Assembly (NCBI GenBank): GCA_963966185.1
Contig: CAWZYM010000232.1
Location: 627,001 to 691,000 of the forward strand
Reading direction: 5' to 3'
DNA from: Rhabditoides inermis
Taxonomy: Eukaryota > Nematoda > Chromadorea > Rhabditida > Rhabditidae
DNA: 64,000 bases
The notes below the pieces were generated by a model. It had not been told where the DNA came from, did no database searches, and saw only the letters and a list, made by a program, of their open reading frames with translations. Each line of letters opens with the position of its first letter. Within the stretch, counting starts at the first letter, position 1. Of this stretch, positions 12,475 through 23,560 are shown piece after piece. A program made the position numbers and the translations under genes.

Positions 12475-13962
12475 ATGGCCGTTCAAATGTCGAAGGACAG
12501 CAAGAAGTTCGATTTCGAGGCGATTGCAGAGAAGAAAATGGACATTGTAAGTGGCCGTATAATGATTCTGTTAAAAGTTATCATATCAGGGAAACTCGGA
12601 GCGCACTCTGTGGTTTGTCTCTGCACTCGCATGTATATTCATCGCACTAGAAGTAATAGGAGGAGTAAGTTTCTCTCTCTCTCTCCACTCTCTCATATAT
12701 CCCTCCAGATCCTCTCCTCATCTCTCTCCATATGTGCAGACGCCGCCCACATGCTGTCGGACGTCGTCTCTTTCGTCGTCGGAATCGTCTCCATTCGAAT
12801 CGCCAAGAGACCACGCGAGTGTTTTCATTGTGATAATTGAATTGTTCTCTATTCTACCTCTTTCGATGACGCTATCAGAAAATGTTAGACAATGTCGACT
12901 AACCAGACGAAACCTTTTGGGTACTCGTTCTTAATCATGTAGTCTTGCAGCCTCTGCTTCGTACCCCTTCGGTCTGCACCGCTCCGAAGTGCTGGGAGCA
13001 GCCGCCTCCATCCTCCTACTATGGATTCTCACCGCTGTACTTGTCGCCATGGCTGTGCAGGACATTCTAGGGGATAAAGTGAGTGTCATATAATATGGGG
13101 GAACATGAGTGTGTTGCAGATCGAGGTGAATGCGGACACTATGCTGATCACTGCTTCCTTTGGAGTGGTGTTCAATGTGATAATGGGATGGGTTCTGCAG
13201 AGGAGTGCACAGGGAGGACTTTCACATCATGGGTGGGTGGCAACATACGTCAAGAGAGTGTGTCCCGATTACAAACAAATATTGTGATGCGTGTGTGTGT
13301 ACCAACCACTACAATGTTTACGACCTAGTAGTGTGACGGACACTGATGCACTATTCGGAAACAGGAAGGGTTCGTTGTGTGTAGAGTGGTAGTTCCAGTG
13401 TGCACTCATCTGGCAGTGTGAATATCCGCGCTGCTTTCGCACATGTGCTGGGCGACCTCCTACAGAGCATCGGTGTCTTTCTCGCCGCTCTTCTCATCAA
13501 GGTATCACAAATCATACACTATTGTGACGTGTACTCTCAACTCTCAATAACATGTCTAGACTCTGATCACGTACATATTACACACTTTGCACGTGACCTT
13601 AACAATACATTGTCCTATAATGTTGTCGTACAATGACGGCATGACGCTACAAAAGTGATTTACAGATTCACTACATTTGGATCACTACTGTTTGCAATAC
13701 TATTCACAATTCACATAATCCTTATTACTCAAAATCGTATAGTCGCATACTGTCGCATACTGCTCAAAATCGCATACTGCAAAGACCTCTCGAATGAATG
13801 TGAATGATTCCAGTTTACATCGTTCACCCTTGCCGATCCTCTGTGTACTCTCCTTTTCTCAATCACTGTCCTCGGTACATCTATGCCTGTGATGAGAGAC
13901 ATTGCGAGGATACTCATGCAAGCAGCGCCCCAGGCGGAGACCGAGAGGATAGAGCAGGCGAG

Positions 13963-14012
<50 letters not shown>

Positions 14013-14414
14013 ACTCTCTTACCCTCTAGACCCTCCTCTCCCTACCCTCCATCCAATCCGTACACTCTCTCAGACTGTGGCAGTTGAATGCTGAGAGGAC
14101 CATATGCACAGTGCACTTGTCTATCAATGGTATGTGATTTATGATTTATCACAACCAATTTCACTTCCCCATTTTCAGACTATTCCAACGCGGTGAAAGC
14201 GGTGGAAGAGGCTGTGGCTGTGGTGACATCGAAGCATGGCGTCAGTGAGTGTACAATACAGGTGAGAGAGGGAGAGGGAGATGGAAAGGAGGAAGGTATA
14301 ATGGATAATGCATATGTATGTGTACAGGTGGAACGAGCACGCACCGACCACCCGATCGCGGTTTCAACGACAGACAACGACTACATCAATTCAATCTCAA
14401 ATGTACCCAAATAA
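12475..14414 (+). CDS. cation diffusion facilitator, ZnT type
   Basis: Predicted zinc/proton antiporter that moves Zn2+ out of the cytoplasm into vesicles or out of the cell. The start MAVQMSKDSKKFDFEAI at 12475 lies two bases after tttcag, a possible spliced-leader site. The helices are WFVSALACIFIALEVIGG (TM1), CADAAHMLSDVVSFVVGIVS (TM2, with the HxxxD metal site), YPFGLHRSEVLGAAASIL (TM3), TMLITASFGVVFNVIMGW (TM4), AFAHVLGDLLQSIGVFLAA (TM5, second HxxxD) and LADPLCTLLFSITVLG (TM6). A cytoplasmic C-terminal domain follows (LPSIQSVHSLRLWQLN, CTVHLSI). The His-rich loop usual between TM4 and TM5 is reduced to about SHHG at the exon edge, unless a small exon was missed near 13330-13400. Closest by eye to the ZnT2/3/4/8 group, which includes C. 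elegans CDF-2 and TTM-1. Confidence 0.9.
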
Positions 14415-14477
14415 CTGTTCATAAATGTGCAATGTGCACTAAATCATGAACTTTCCGGATCGGTTCCGGCTGTTTTT

Positions 14478-15433
14478 TTACGTGCTCGGACTATCGTAGA
14501 AGATGACTTTAAAAAAGGTTTTGAAAATAAGAGGGGGTGAAGAGAAAGCTATTTTATTTTTGAGATCTTCGAAATCGTCGGCGAGGGCGCGGTACTTGGA
14601 GCAGAGACTGTTGTGGTTGTAGTCCATGATCTCCACGAGTTCGGTCTTGCGCTTCACCTCTTCCTCCAATGCAGCCACTTGAGCATGGGCCGCGGCAGTC
14701 TCTCCCTTCGCCACCTCAGACTGATCCATGAACCGGGAGAGGAGAGCCATCGCAGTACGAAGAGGCACCTTGGAGATCATGGCGTTGATGGTCTGAAATG
14801 AAAAAAGTTATAAGCAGGCAATATCGCGTCCCCTCACCAACTGCTCCTTGTTGTGCCCGACTCCGATGTGGGCGAATCCACAGCTGGAGCAGATCATCTG
14901 TCCGCAGCACACCTCCGTCGGAACTGCGCCAATCAGAACACAGAGACATGCGTACTTGGGTCCCGGCTCCACCTGAATTCAAAGTACAGTAAGCAACCTG
15001 GTAACCGAGGCATACGGTAGTCTACAGTATGCCAAGGTATACGGTAGGGCACCATTTGCTAAGACAGGTAGATCTAAGTAGTGTATTGTACCTGCGGCTT
15101 GCTTCCACACTCCCTATTCACGGCTCGGCCCGCTCATCGCCGCGCGCCTATATCGCTTGTCACAGTCGCGCGCCGCGCCGCGTGGGAATCTTCAAAGGCG
15201 GCATGCTCTGATTTTGCACTTTGCAATGGCGGCCGCGCTGCGCGGGCTGATGCGACGCGTGCCACTCGCAGTGACAGCGGCGAGCGATCAGCAGGCCGAG
15301 CCGTGCTATTGGCCAGGCAAGAGGAGCAGATTGCGCGGCCGCACACGCATGTGAGCACGGCCCCTTCTCCAAAGCACTCGAAGCATTTTCGCGCGAGGAT
15401 TTCCAGATAGGCCGCGTCGTCCACCGACGACAT
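14478..15433 (-). CDS. B-box-like zinc and coiled-coil protein
   Basis: Three main exons. The first (from 15433) encodes MSSVDDAAYLEILARKCFEC followed by GEGAVLTCVCGRAICSSC, two CxC/CxxC clusters like a small zinc-binding module, then an Arg/Ala-rich stretch. The second (about 14975-14840) has KYACLCVLIGAVPTEVCCGQ and ICSSCGFAHIGVGHNKEQL, a second C/H-rich module resembling a B-box. The third encodes a helical coiled coil (HAQVAALEEEVKRKTELVEI) with the stop at 14478. The order, zinc modules then coiled coil, is that of TRIM-like proteins without a clear RING. The exact function and the second exon boundary are unresolved. Confidence 0.6.
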
Positions 15434-15484
15434 CCTCAATAGGGTACAGAGATAAGGAAGGAGAAAGTGACGGGGGAGGGTGAG

Positions 15485-15498
15485 AGAGAAAGAGAGAT

Positions 15499-15551
<53 letters not shown>
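15485..15551. repeat. (GA)n microsatellite
   Basis: GA run with a few GAAA interruptions, located just upstream of the B-box gene start. Confidence 0.95.
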
Positions 15552-15555
<4 letters not shown>

Positions 15556-15906
15556 CTCACTCAATTCCTGAACGTTCGAGGGTAAAATGTAAATCATCGA
15601 GTATATGGTCTTGTCAAAGCGAATAGTCAGTCTAATTCCATTCAACTGAAGTGAAAACATCATTTCATGATAGAGCGCGTAGATAATGAAAAGTGATGAA
15701 AGTCATCGAGCTGGATGTAAAATCGTTCAAAATAAATGTGTGTTCGCACCAACCAATCTCGGACGATCTCGGACCAAAGCTCTAATTTACACCCCCGCCG
15801 CGTACCGCGGACTGTCTCGACGTCCTCGACACGGCTATCTTCATTCACTCCTTATCCGTCGACAAACAGCTATGGTATGTTATATTTTGTTGTTCTTGCG
15901 TAATAT

Positions 15907-16354
15907 ATGATGAATGGAGTTTGTAGTGATGCGATGCGTCGTTGTGAGCTGCGCAGCCGCGTACCGGCCTCTGTGGAGCTGCGGGTGGGCAAGGGAGAGT
16001 GCGAGTTGCGGGTCTCAGACCGCGCCGGTCGCAGCCAGCTGGCCATGCGCATCTCGCCTGCCCGACAACTCACCTCTCCCATCTGCAACATGCACCTATG
16101 GACAACCAACAAGTACGGGCTCATTTTTGATAGATACAAGGCATGTTTCAGGTGTGGGTGTTCTGTGTTCGCTGGCGTTTCGAACCGGCCGGGTGTGGTG
16201 GAGCGGGTGGCTGCTGTCCACGCGGCACTCCTTCTCGCTCATCCCGCATTCGCACTCGTCAACCATGTCCACATTGACATGGTCAGTTATTTATTTTTTC
16301 TTTACTATGCTTGCCAACCCACTAGTTGTTGTATTTTTATCTAGGAATAACGTG

Positions 16355-16445
<91 letters not shown>

Positions 16446-18407
16446 CAGAAGAGCTGCGGTCGGTGGAAGGACTGTCTGTCTGAGCTGTCGACTGCTCTTC
16501 CGCGGAGGCTGCCGTGTGTCCGCAGTCTGCGCATTCACTGCGGTCCTCGTGTCAAGAGACACGATCTCGACTTATTCGACTTAAAGTACGGTCACGCAAT
16601 CAATCAATCAATCAATAATTTTGTCAGTCCGAACTTCACTACATCCGAGGACGCGCATCTGGTGTCGCAGCTCTTCTCCCACTTCCCCAGCGTGGAGACG
16701 CTCCAGGTGCCGGGACTGAAGATGCTCTCTCGTCTCCTCCGCATCTACGAATGGCTCGGAGTGATTGTAAGTGATTTACATTATTCTTGTTGATAGTTGT
16801 AGCTTATCTGCGCGGTTGACCTATTAACCTATGTGTTCAGCGCCAGTCGGTGGTCCACCTCTCTCTGCCGGATGTGTCGTTGATGGACGATGCATTCGAG
16901 GATGAGGGTCTGAAGATGCGTCGTCTGCTCTCCCTCCACTGCAAGCGATTCCCCGGCTGCGAGCTCGGACAAATGCTCCACGTCAGTTATATTGTTTTGT
17001 TTTGAATTATGTTTTGTATGTATTTGTAATGTATTTGTGTAGGAGTGGCAGCGCGGCGACCGACCGCCCTTCGCACTCTCCGTCGAGAACTGGGTACAAT
17101 TCATGAATAATAGTATTTCAAGGAAGTCGAGTCAAGTGACTCTCTTTTACAGTACCCGCACCTGGATCATCCGTCGCGTGATGAAATCGATCCGAACGAC
17201 GACGCTTCTGCGATGCGCTTCTGGCACCGCTGCAACGCCGCCACCGATCAGATGGTAAGCCGACTGATTTATGATTCATTGTCTGATCGACTGTATTCAG
17301 CGCGATCTATCACAGCTCACCATCACAGCTCTCACATCGTCTCTCAAGGTAAGATGCAGTTATCGATTAGATTAGATCATCTCCCGTTTGCAGTGTGGCA
17401 AGCGAGTGACTCGCGATGAGAACGGCATCCGCCATGTCGACATCCCGCTCAAAAACAAGTGGGGAGAGGAGGTGGGCTACTTTGTTCCTTTTTTGTTATT
17501 GTATTATTGACGTTCAGTTACTCCTCACCGTGACGAAGAAAGGACCTCAGTCCACCTTCTTCAAGTCACTCGAGGTGCGCGCGCCCAGAGCCCCTCACTG
17601 GAACAGGTAGGTATTGATTGGTTATCATTTGATGATGTGGTGATGTGGTCTGTGTACCAATCGTATCAATTCTAAATGTAAGTTGTTCGATGACTGCTTG
17701 AAGAGACTGGCGGCTACATCCTTGACTATCGATTGCAGCAACAAGTACGTGGTGGAGGCGTCGCGTCGCTACGAGAAGCGAGAGCTGGTGGCCAAGAAGA
17801 CGGGGTGCTGGAACGATGCGGACCACTTCGAGGCGGTGAGATGGAGGGAGGGAGGGAGAGAGAGAGAGAGGGGGGGAGAAAGAGAAAGAGAGAGAGTCGG
17901 TTGCAGTACGACTCGGACGAGCTGTACTCGGGCGAGGAGGATGATCTGGAGAGGTACAGGAAGAGCAAGGCGAGGATGGAGAGGGACGGGTACGACCAGG
18001 TGTGTCATGTGTGCTGCTAGTCGACACTCTATCTCATCGTTCTATTCTAATAGTACGTGAAATCTCGTGAGGAACTTTGTCACACAATCAGATCGACTCG
18101 GACCCCGAGGAGTACGCGCACATGGGAATGGGAGGGGGAGGCGGGGGAGTGAACTATCTGGGAGCAGGCCTCGCGGGAGAGACTGACAGTGAACAGGACG
18201 ACGAGGTATTCCACATGCATTTGTTTAGATCATTCCGTTTCATCTCTATGATTCTCTTCTTGATTCTCTACTATGTCATGGATTTCGATGTTTGCAGGCG
18301 CTGAGTGGTCTGGACGAGGAGACAGATGTGGATGGAGAGGGGGAGGAGGGGGACGAGTCTGACAGCAGCTCGGCCAGTACCCGCCCCGCCAAGAGGGCCA
18401 GAATGTG
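15907..18407 (+). CDS. unrecognised protein with acidic C-terminus
   Basis: Multi-exon gene of at least a dozen exons. Exon 1 (from [19 protein letters not shown]) gives [20 protein letters not shown]. Later exons read [91 protein letters not shown] and [18 protein letters not shown]. The C-terminus is acidic with a short basic patch at the end ([10 protein letters not shown], stop at 18405-18407) and a Gly-rich run near 18130. Some segments look like irregular leucine-rich repeats, as in nematode F-box-type proteins, but no F-box is visible. The KRARM end could be a nuclear localisation signal. Function unknown. Confidence 0.65.
16358..16441. repeat. (TA)n microsatellite
   Basis: About 80 bases of perfect TA dinucleotides inside an intron of the unrecognised gene. 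Such tracts can extrude cruciforms and are often length-variable. Confidence 0.97.
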
Positions 18408-18522
18408 AGCAGACAGCAGCAGAGGCGCGCTAGTTGGTCAGCGTTTATTAACGCAGTTGTTATTGTTTTGTGATGTTTTTGTAACGTTGTTTTCGTTTGT
18501 ATTTAGTTTTGTTAATTGTTAT

Positions 18523-18528
18523 AATAAA
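18523..18528 (+). terminator. AATAAA poly(A) signal
   Basis: AATAAA about 115 bases after the stop codon at 18405-18407, in a T-rich 3' region. Confidence 0.65.
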
Positions 18529-18928
18529 CATTTAGTAAGTAGTGTAGGCTGTGTCGTATTCCAATCCATTCTCATGATGGATAGTTGTCTCTTTAGTAAA
18601 GAACATGACCGAATTAGATACTGTAGTAACCGATACGGTATATCGTGAGATGTATTTATTGTTTTTCGAATCCGGAAAATGCAACTATGTGAATTGCACT
18701 ACTGGGTTGATTTATGGAATGATTTTTAGACCATCGATGGTTGTATGGACTCCATGTGCGTGGTTGATGAAATATTTAAATGAGAATTGATATCACAGCC
18801 GGAAACCACGAAAAAGTATCACCTTTTTATCGGATATTTATCGGATTTTATCGGATCAATTCTCATTTGGATTTTTAGACCCCTGGTATAACACATGTAG
18901 GCATTAGTAGAAATATGGAGATAGCAGG

Positions 18929-19122
18929 TCAGTACATTGAGTTGAAAGCAGTTCCGGCAACGTGTGATATATCCGAGGATGTGACTGCTCGACTGCTCTT
19001 GGCGTATTCCGAGTGGGAGGCGACATGCACACTGCACTTGCTGGACACCGCGTCGTCGTGGTGCGACGAGTGAGCCATCACAGAACTGCAGCACATCCCC
19101 CCTCTCTCCCCCCTTTCTCTCC

Positions 19123-19160
<38 letters not shown>

Positions 19161-21141
19161 CTCTCTCTCTTTCTCTTTCTCCCGTTCTCTTCATTGTTCT
19201 TTCTCTCTCTGCTTACTTATGCCGGCTGCACCTCGACAGTATTACAGCGAGTGCCTTCCTGTAATCTCGAACGAAATACATGAGTACACTGGGTTCGAGA
19301 AGCGGATACACACCCAGAGTGCAGACGAAATAGCGGGACGGCTAAAGAAAAAGTGTACTTGGGTTTGTGAGTTGTGTGTGAGAAACTGACTTCGCCAATC
19401 GATATCCCTAAAATACCCGGAAACGCTAGCGATAAAATGGGAATGACAGAAAAGATCACAGGAATCATGAACTGTAAAAAATTGTATTGACCAAGGGTCT
19501 CCAAAATGATGGGCACGATAGACCATACCTGAATAACCAAAGCGCTCAGCATTTGTCGATTCAACTGCTGAGCCTTCGCAGAGAGTGCATCGTTGCTGAT
19601 CTTTCTGAAATAATGACAGTATACTTCATAGAGAAAGTGTTCACCTGCGTATCTTGACAGCGAACACAACACTGGCTCCGAGACAGCTGCCCCATATGAG
19701 AACGAGGCATATAGAGAGGATGAATGGGAGTGGCAGCCAGCCTGTGAGCAGGGGAATGGCAGAGGGGGGAGAGGGACGCACCCAGAATCGCACCACCAAC
19801 AATGGACGATAGGCGCCAGCATGCATGTCTCTGAATGAGAGCACAGTAGGGCTCTTTCTACAATAGTACTCACCGAAACACTACTTTCAATACTTTCGCA
19901 TAATGTTCTTCTGTTTTGTCGAAATCCCAATCAAATAAGAACACAGAAGTGAGTGTCCAAATAAAAGTAGCGAACGTGAACATTGCAGTGAATGCTAACC
20001 ATGTAGACGCATACTTGAAGAGATACATCTTGTGGGAACTGCGAAATGTAATCCGTTTGTATAAGTATACATGCATATAGTCTGATTCTGATTGGATCCT
20101 ATATGCCATTCGTGACATTTCACATGTTGTGCAGTTTTGTGCAACACAACATGTATGTCATCAAATAGTCAAAACGCTTCCATTAGTAGGAATCGAACCC
20201 GTGGACAGGCCGCAGCGACTGTGCGCTGGCGGCGCACACTACCACTGCGCCATAGAGGCAGTGGTTAAGAGATCGAAGAGAGAGCTCATTTAGCTCCACT
20301 GGCCTCTTCAGTGTAAAATGATGAGAGATAACGAGCACATATATCTGCGAAATTCAATGACCTCTCAGTATGAGCCTCCATGGCGCAATGGTAGAGCGCG
20401 CCGCCAACGCGCGATCGTTGCGAGCTGCTCATTGGTTCGATTCCCTCTCACAAAGCGTTTTGGATATTTGAAGACATACACGTTGTGCTGCACGAAACTG
20501 CACAACATGTGAAATGTCACGGATGGCATATAGGATCCAATCCGACTATAGTTTCTACAGTTTTCAATCAAGTCATTGATCCAAAATCGTGTCATACGTT
20601 AAACGATAAAGAACCAGTATTCTTTTTTCTGAGTATTGTGTCGTGTATGCATAAAACCAAAATTACAACATTTCAGATATAATGAAGTAACTTACTGGCA
20701 GACGTTCACGTATTTGTAAAAGAAATGAAACGCGATTATAACGAAGGACATTCCATAGAATATATAGAATAGCATCAGCATGAATTCGCCTATCCTCGGC
20801 GGTAGTGTGAGGGAATATAGAACGGCCATACCATCGTATTCATAGGATACTGGTGAGGTGAGTGCATGAATGATACTATACACAATGTCGAACACTGCCA
20901 GTGATATCAAAATATTCCTGTAAAATTGTTTTCGTAAATTGTTTATCTTATGTATAATGAACGTCATTTGTTCAACTATTCACCGATACGTCTTCATTCT
21001 TGAGCGCGAGTGGTGTAGAGCAATCCATATAAGTAGGATGTTCAAAATCAGTGATAAGAGTAGACATATGATAGACATTGAAATGACAAAGAGCGTAAAG
21101 GACATGCGACTACTGCCATAGAGACAATCGAATAAAGGCAT
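18929..21141 (-). CDS. Str-type 7TM chemoreceptor, copy 3
   Basis: Third member of the local Str group. The start at 21141 reads MPLFDCLYGSSRMSFTLF, with TM1 LSLILNILLIWIALHHSRS. The second exon fuses TM2 and TM3: NILISLAVFDIVYSIIHALT, then the EYDGMAVLYSL loop, ending FHFFYKYVNVCQ. Further exons give YASTWLAFTAMFTFATFIWT (TM4), WLPLPFILSICLVLIWGSCL (TM5), SAKAQQLNRQMLSALVIQ, FMIPVIFSVIPILSLAFPG (TM6) and GVYPLLEPSVLMYFVRDYR (TM7). The last exon to 18929 is a Ser/His-rich tail (MAHSSHHDDAVSSKC) that may take receptor phosphorylation. The large intron at about 20040-20690 contains the SINE pair. Reading frame intact as far as can be seen. Confidence 0.87.
20079..20268 (-). mobile_element. tRNA-derived SINE, minus copy
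   Basis: On the minus strand the head reads like a tRNA: TGGCGCAGTGGTAG (A box) and GGGTTCGATTCC (B box) at the usual spacing. An unrelated tail of about 100 bases follows and ends near GGATCCAATC. Acceptor-stem pairing is lost, so it is not a tRNA gene. A closely related copy lies 100 bases away in the opposite orientation. Confidence 0.8.
20371..20551 (+). mobile_element. tRNA-derived SINE, plus copy
   Basis: Plus-strand copy of the same element: A box TGGCGCAATGGTAG, B box GGTTCGATTCC, then the same tail with CTGCACAACATGTGAAATGT and the GGATCCAATC end. Both copies sit in one intron of the third Str receptor. Confidence 0.8.
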
Positions 21142-21348
21142 TACATCGCTTTCTGACAGCCTCCTTTATTACACCCCCAGTATAGTCTGTAATTACGTAT
21201 CACTTTTATTCTACTAATGCTAGAGCTTCTTATAATAATAGGTGGTGTGGGCGTGTGGGAAGATCAGTATCGGAAACCCAGAATCATTTATTGCGATGTC
21301 TCACCGTACAAGAGTAGAGGCTGGTAAACAGAACATTCTTTCTGTCGG

Positions 21349-21472
21349 AATACAATTTAGGGCGAAGGTGTGAGTAGTGTAGCGTAGTGCGTAGTGCCGC
21401 GGTCGGTGCAACACTCTCGCGAACTGCACCGCGCTGGCGGCGAGACGAAATGCCATTCAAGGCTTTTGCTTC
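21349..21472 (+). repeat. dispersed 124-bp repeat B, left copy
   Basis: Starts aatacaatttagggcg and ends aaggcttttgct. An almost identical copy lies at 28111-28233 in the same orientation, so the pair brackets the LINE-containing block. Confidence 0.9.
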
Positions 21473-21993
21473 ATGCAAAAATGGATGGCCTTTTTATTGT
21501 TTTTGTAATCTTCATTGCCGTTTCGTCACATCACATCTATTCGTTTATCTTCCTCAAGCGGTCACGTCAAGTTCTACACATCCCTAGCTCGTTCGTCGCT
21601 GTTTTATTATTTTCGAAACCCTTGTAGTATTTCGTCGTCATGGCGGAATAAACTTTTTGGGCAGTTTAACTGTTGTTTTTCGTCTCACACTTTTATTCCG
21701 GGCGGCCGCACAACACTATAACCTCTCGCGTGTCGCGGTTTTAAGGACTTTCGATAATACGTCTTGTATTGGTGCGCCCGGCATTAGATCACAATATTTT
21801 TGTCTTCTTCCATGTTATTCATCATACATGACCCGTCTGGGGTACCCCGCTTAATTGTGATATAGAAGTTCGGCACGCCCCATCGAACCGCAGACGGATG
21901 CGTCTCCCCCGCTACTGCTGCTCTGCCCCCGAGGTGATGTCTGTGGCATCCCCACTCACCGGGGCAGTCAGTGAAGATGACTCCTTTTCTTCT

Positions 21994-22110
21994 CTCGCAA
22001 TCTGGCGAATCAGTATCGCAACCTGGCAAAACCGTATCGCAACCTGGCGAAACCGTATCGCAACCTGGCGAAATCTATATCGCAACCTGGCGAATCTGTA
22101 TCGCAACCTG
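21994..22110 (+). repeat. tandem 21-22-bp repeat array
   Basis: Six units of the pattern tcgcaacctggcgaa plus 6-7 variable bases. They lie about 1 kb upstream of LINE ORF1. Tandem 5' units act as promoters in some LINEs; that role is only an inference here. Confidence 0.85.
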
Positions 22111-23078
22111 GCGATTTTCCACCACTCTCTCGCTCGCGGAGCACTGAGTGAAGATGACGTGGAGACGTGATTCTTTTCCCCCTCGCAACCTGGCGAATTC
22201 ATACGCGGTCCTCACTTCTCGCAATCTAGTGAATCCTTATCGTAATCTAGCGATATCCCACCACTCTCGCATACGGAACATCGAGTGATGAGGACGTGGT
22301 CCTTCTCCCGTCTCACACTCTGGTGTGGCGAATCCATATTGCAACCTGGCTCCTCCATGTTCTCGCTCACTGAGCACTGTGTGATTAGAACGCTGCCCCG
22401 TTCTATGTTTATCGCAACGATCACCCGCCCTCGCTCGTGGAGCGCGGAGTGAAGTAGCGAAGCAGACTTCCCCCACTGCACCTTAGTGATCTTCCCTCTC
22501 ACTCGCGAAACACTCGGTGGAGAATGCGGCCCTAGCCCGTTTATCAGCGTACGGCGTAAGGACGGATGTTTCTTTGATCTTTTTCTCACTGAATGATCCT
22601 TTTCTAGCTTTCTAGGGCTAGAGCGCATCTTCCTACGTATTCGTTTGCCCACGGCGGTTCGCAGAAAAGGCAAAAGGGCGCAGTTCTCCCCCAATGTCCC
22701 CCGATTTGCTCTTCGGATTTCGGGTATCCCAAGAAGAATGACATTCACTTCTTCTATATCGAAAAAATACAAGCGGTCCTGTATCAGAGCTTTTTGTGGC
22801 GCGGACTATTTGGGATGCGGTTTGTAAGGTTCTTCCCTCATCCCTGTCGTCGCTGTTGCTGAGAGCTTGCCGGTCATACGTGAACGAGATCACGTTAACG
22901 CGTTTTCATCGCTCAGTTCTTGTTTTGGAATTTCTCGCAGGAAGAGCCTCACTCTCTGTTTTGCACTATTGACCAGTGATCAAAGTGCAGCTCCCAGTCT
23001 TCTATTACGGCTGTGGAATGATTATCCTGCATTGATGTTGCATGAAACACGAACACGAATCACTGAATCATCATTCGA

Positions 23079-23516
23079 ATGTTCTCACCCGCACAAGCGG
23101 CGGCCGATGCACAGGCCTGCAATGAGCAATCGATTGTGGTGGATATGGAGGTGGTGAGCGAGGCCGAGTCTATGGGTGAAGTCCTCAACAGGGTCGCTGA
23201 GCAGCCTGGAGCCTCCAGGTCTGCTGTGAAGCGCAAGAAGAGGCAGGCGAAGCGAGCGGCGGCTGCAGCTGAGGTGGATGATGCTATCCTAACCACCAAA
23301 CACTCCCGCAAAACCATTGTAGCTAAGGACGGACGCTCCGCTTGTCTCGATATTTCCAGGATCGCTTCTTCTCCGATCGCCCGCCCCGTAGGATTCCGCG
23401 CGCGCCCCGTGACCCAGCCCCCGATCGTGCCGGTCACGGATTCTTCGCCCCGTAGGATGACCGCGAGCAGCCAGGACTGCCCCCCTCTTCCAATGCCAGT
23501 GCCTCCCGTCCCCTGA
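23079..23516 (+). CDS. LINE ORF1-like protein
   Basis: 145 residues. It opens with an acidic/Ala-rich part, has a strongly basic patch KRKKRQAKRAAAAA near residues 50-65 and a Pro-rich C-terminus (PMPVPPVP). No zinc knuckle or RRM is visible. By position it is the nucleic-acid-binding ORF1 product or an N-terminal remnant of it. Its end overlaps the frame of ORF2, which continues upstream of its first Met. Confidence 0.6.
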   Translation: MFSPAQAAADAQACNEQSIVVDMEVVSEAESMGEVLNRVAEQPGASRSAVKRKKRQAKRAAAAAEVDDAILTTKHSRKTIVAKDGRSACLDISRIASSPIARPVGFRARPVTQPPIVPVTDSSPRRMTASSQDCPPLPMPVPPVP

Positions 23517-23560
23517 GAATCTACTATGCCAACGCACGCTCTCTCAAGAAACACCTAGAC

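Larger units (their letters stand above)
21142..23078. other. repeat-rich spacer before the LINE
   Basis: No gene is supported. It holds a 124-bp dispersed repeat (21349-21472), a 21-22-bp tandem array (about 21994-22110) and GC-richer sequence running into the first LINE ORF. Much of 21.9-23.07 kb may be 5' untranslated or promoter sequence of that LINE. Confidence 0.6.

Noticed and set aside
20371..20455. Functional tRNA genes in the SINE pair
   Set aside because: A and B boxes are present, but the acceptor stem does not pair and the anticodon arm is irregular. The shared non-tRNA tail fits a SINE better.
21994..22110. CRISPR-like array
   Set aside because: Units are 21-22 bp with only a few variable bases and no true spacers, in a eukaryotic genome. 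A plain tandem repeat.
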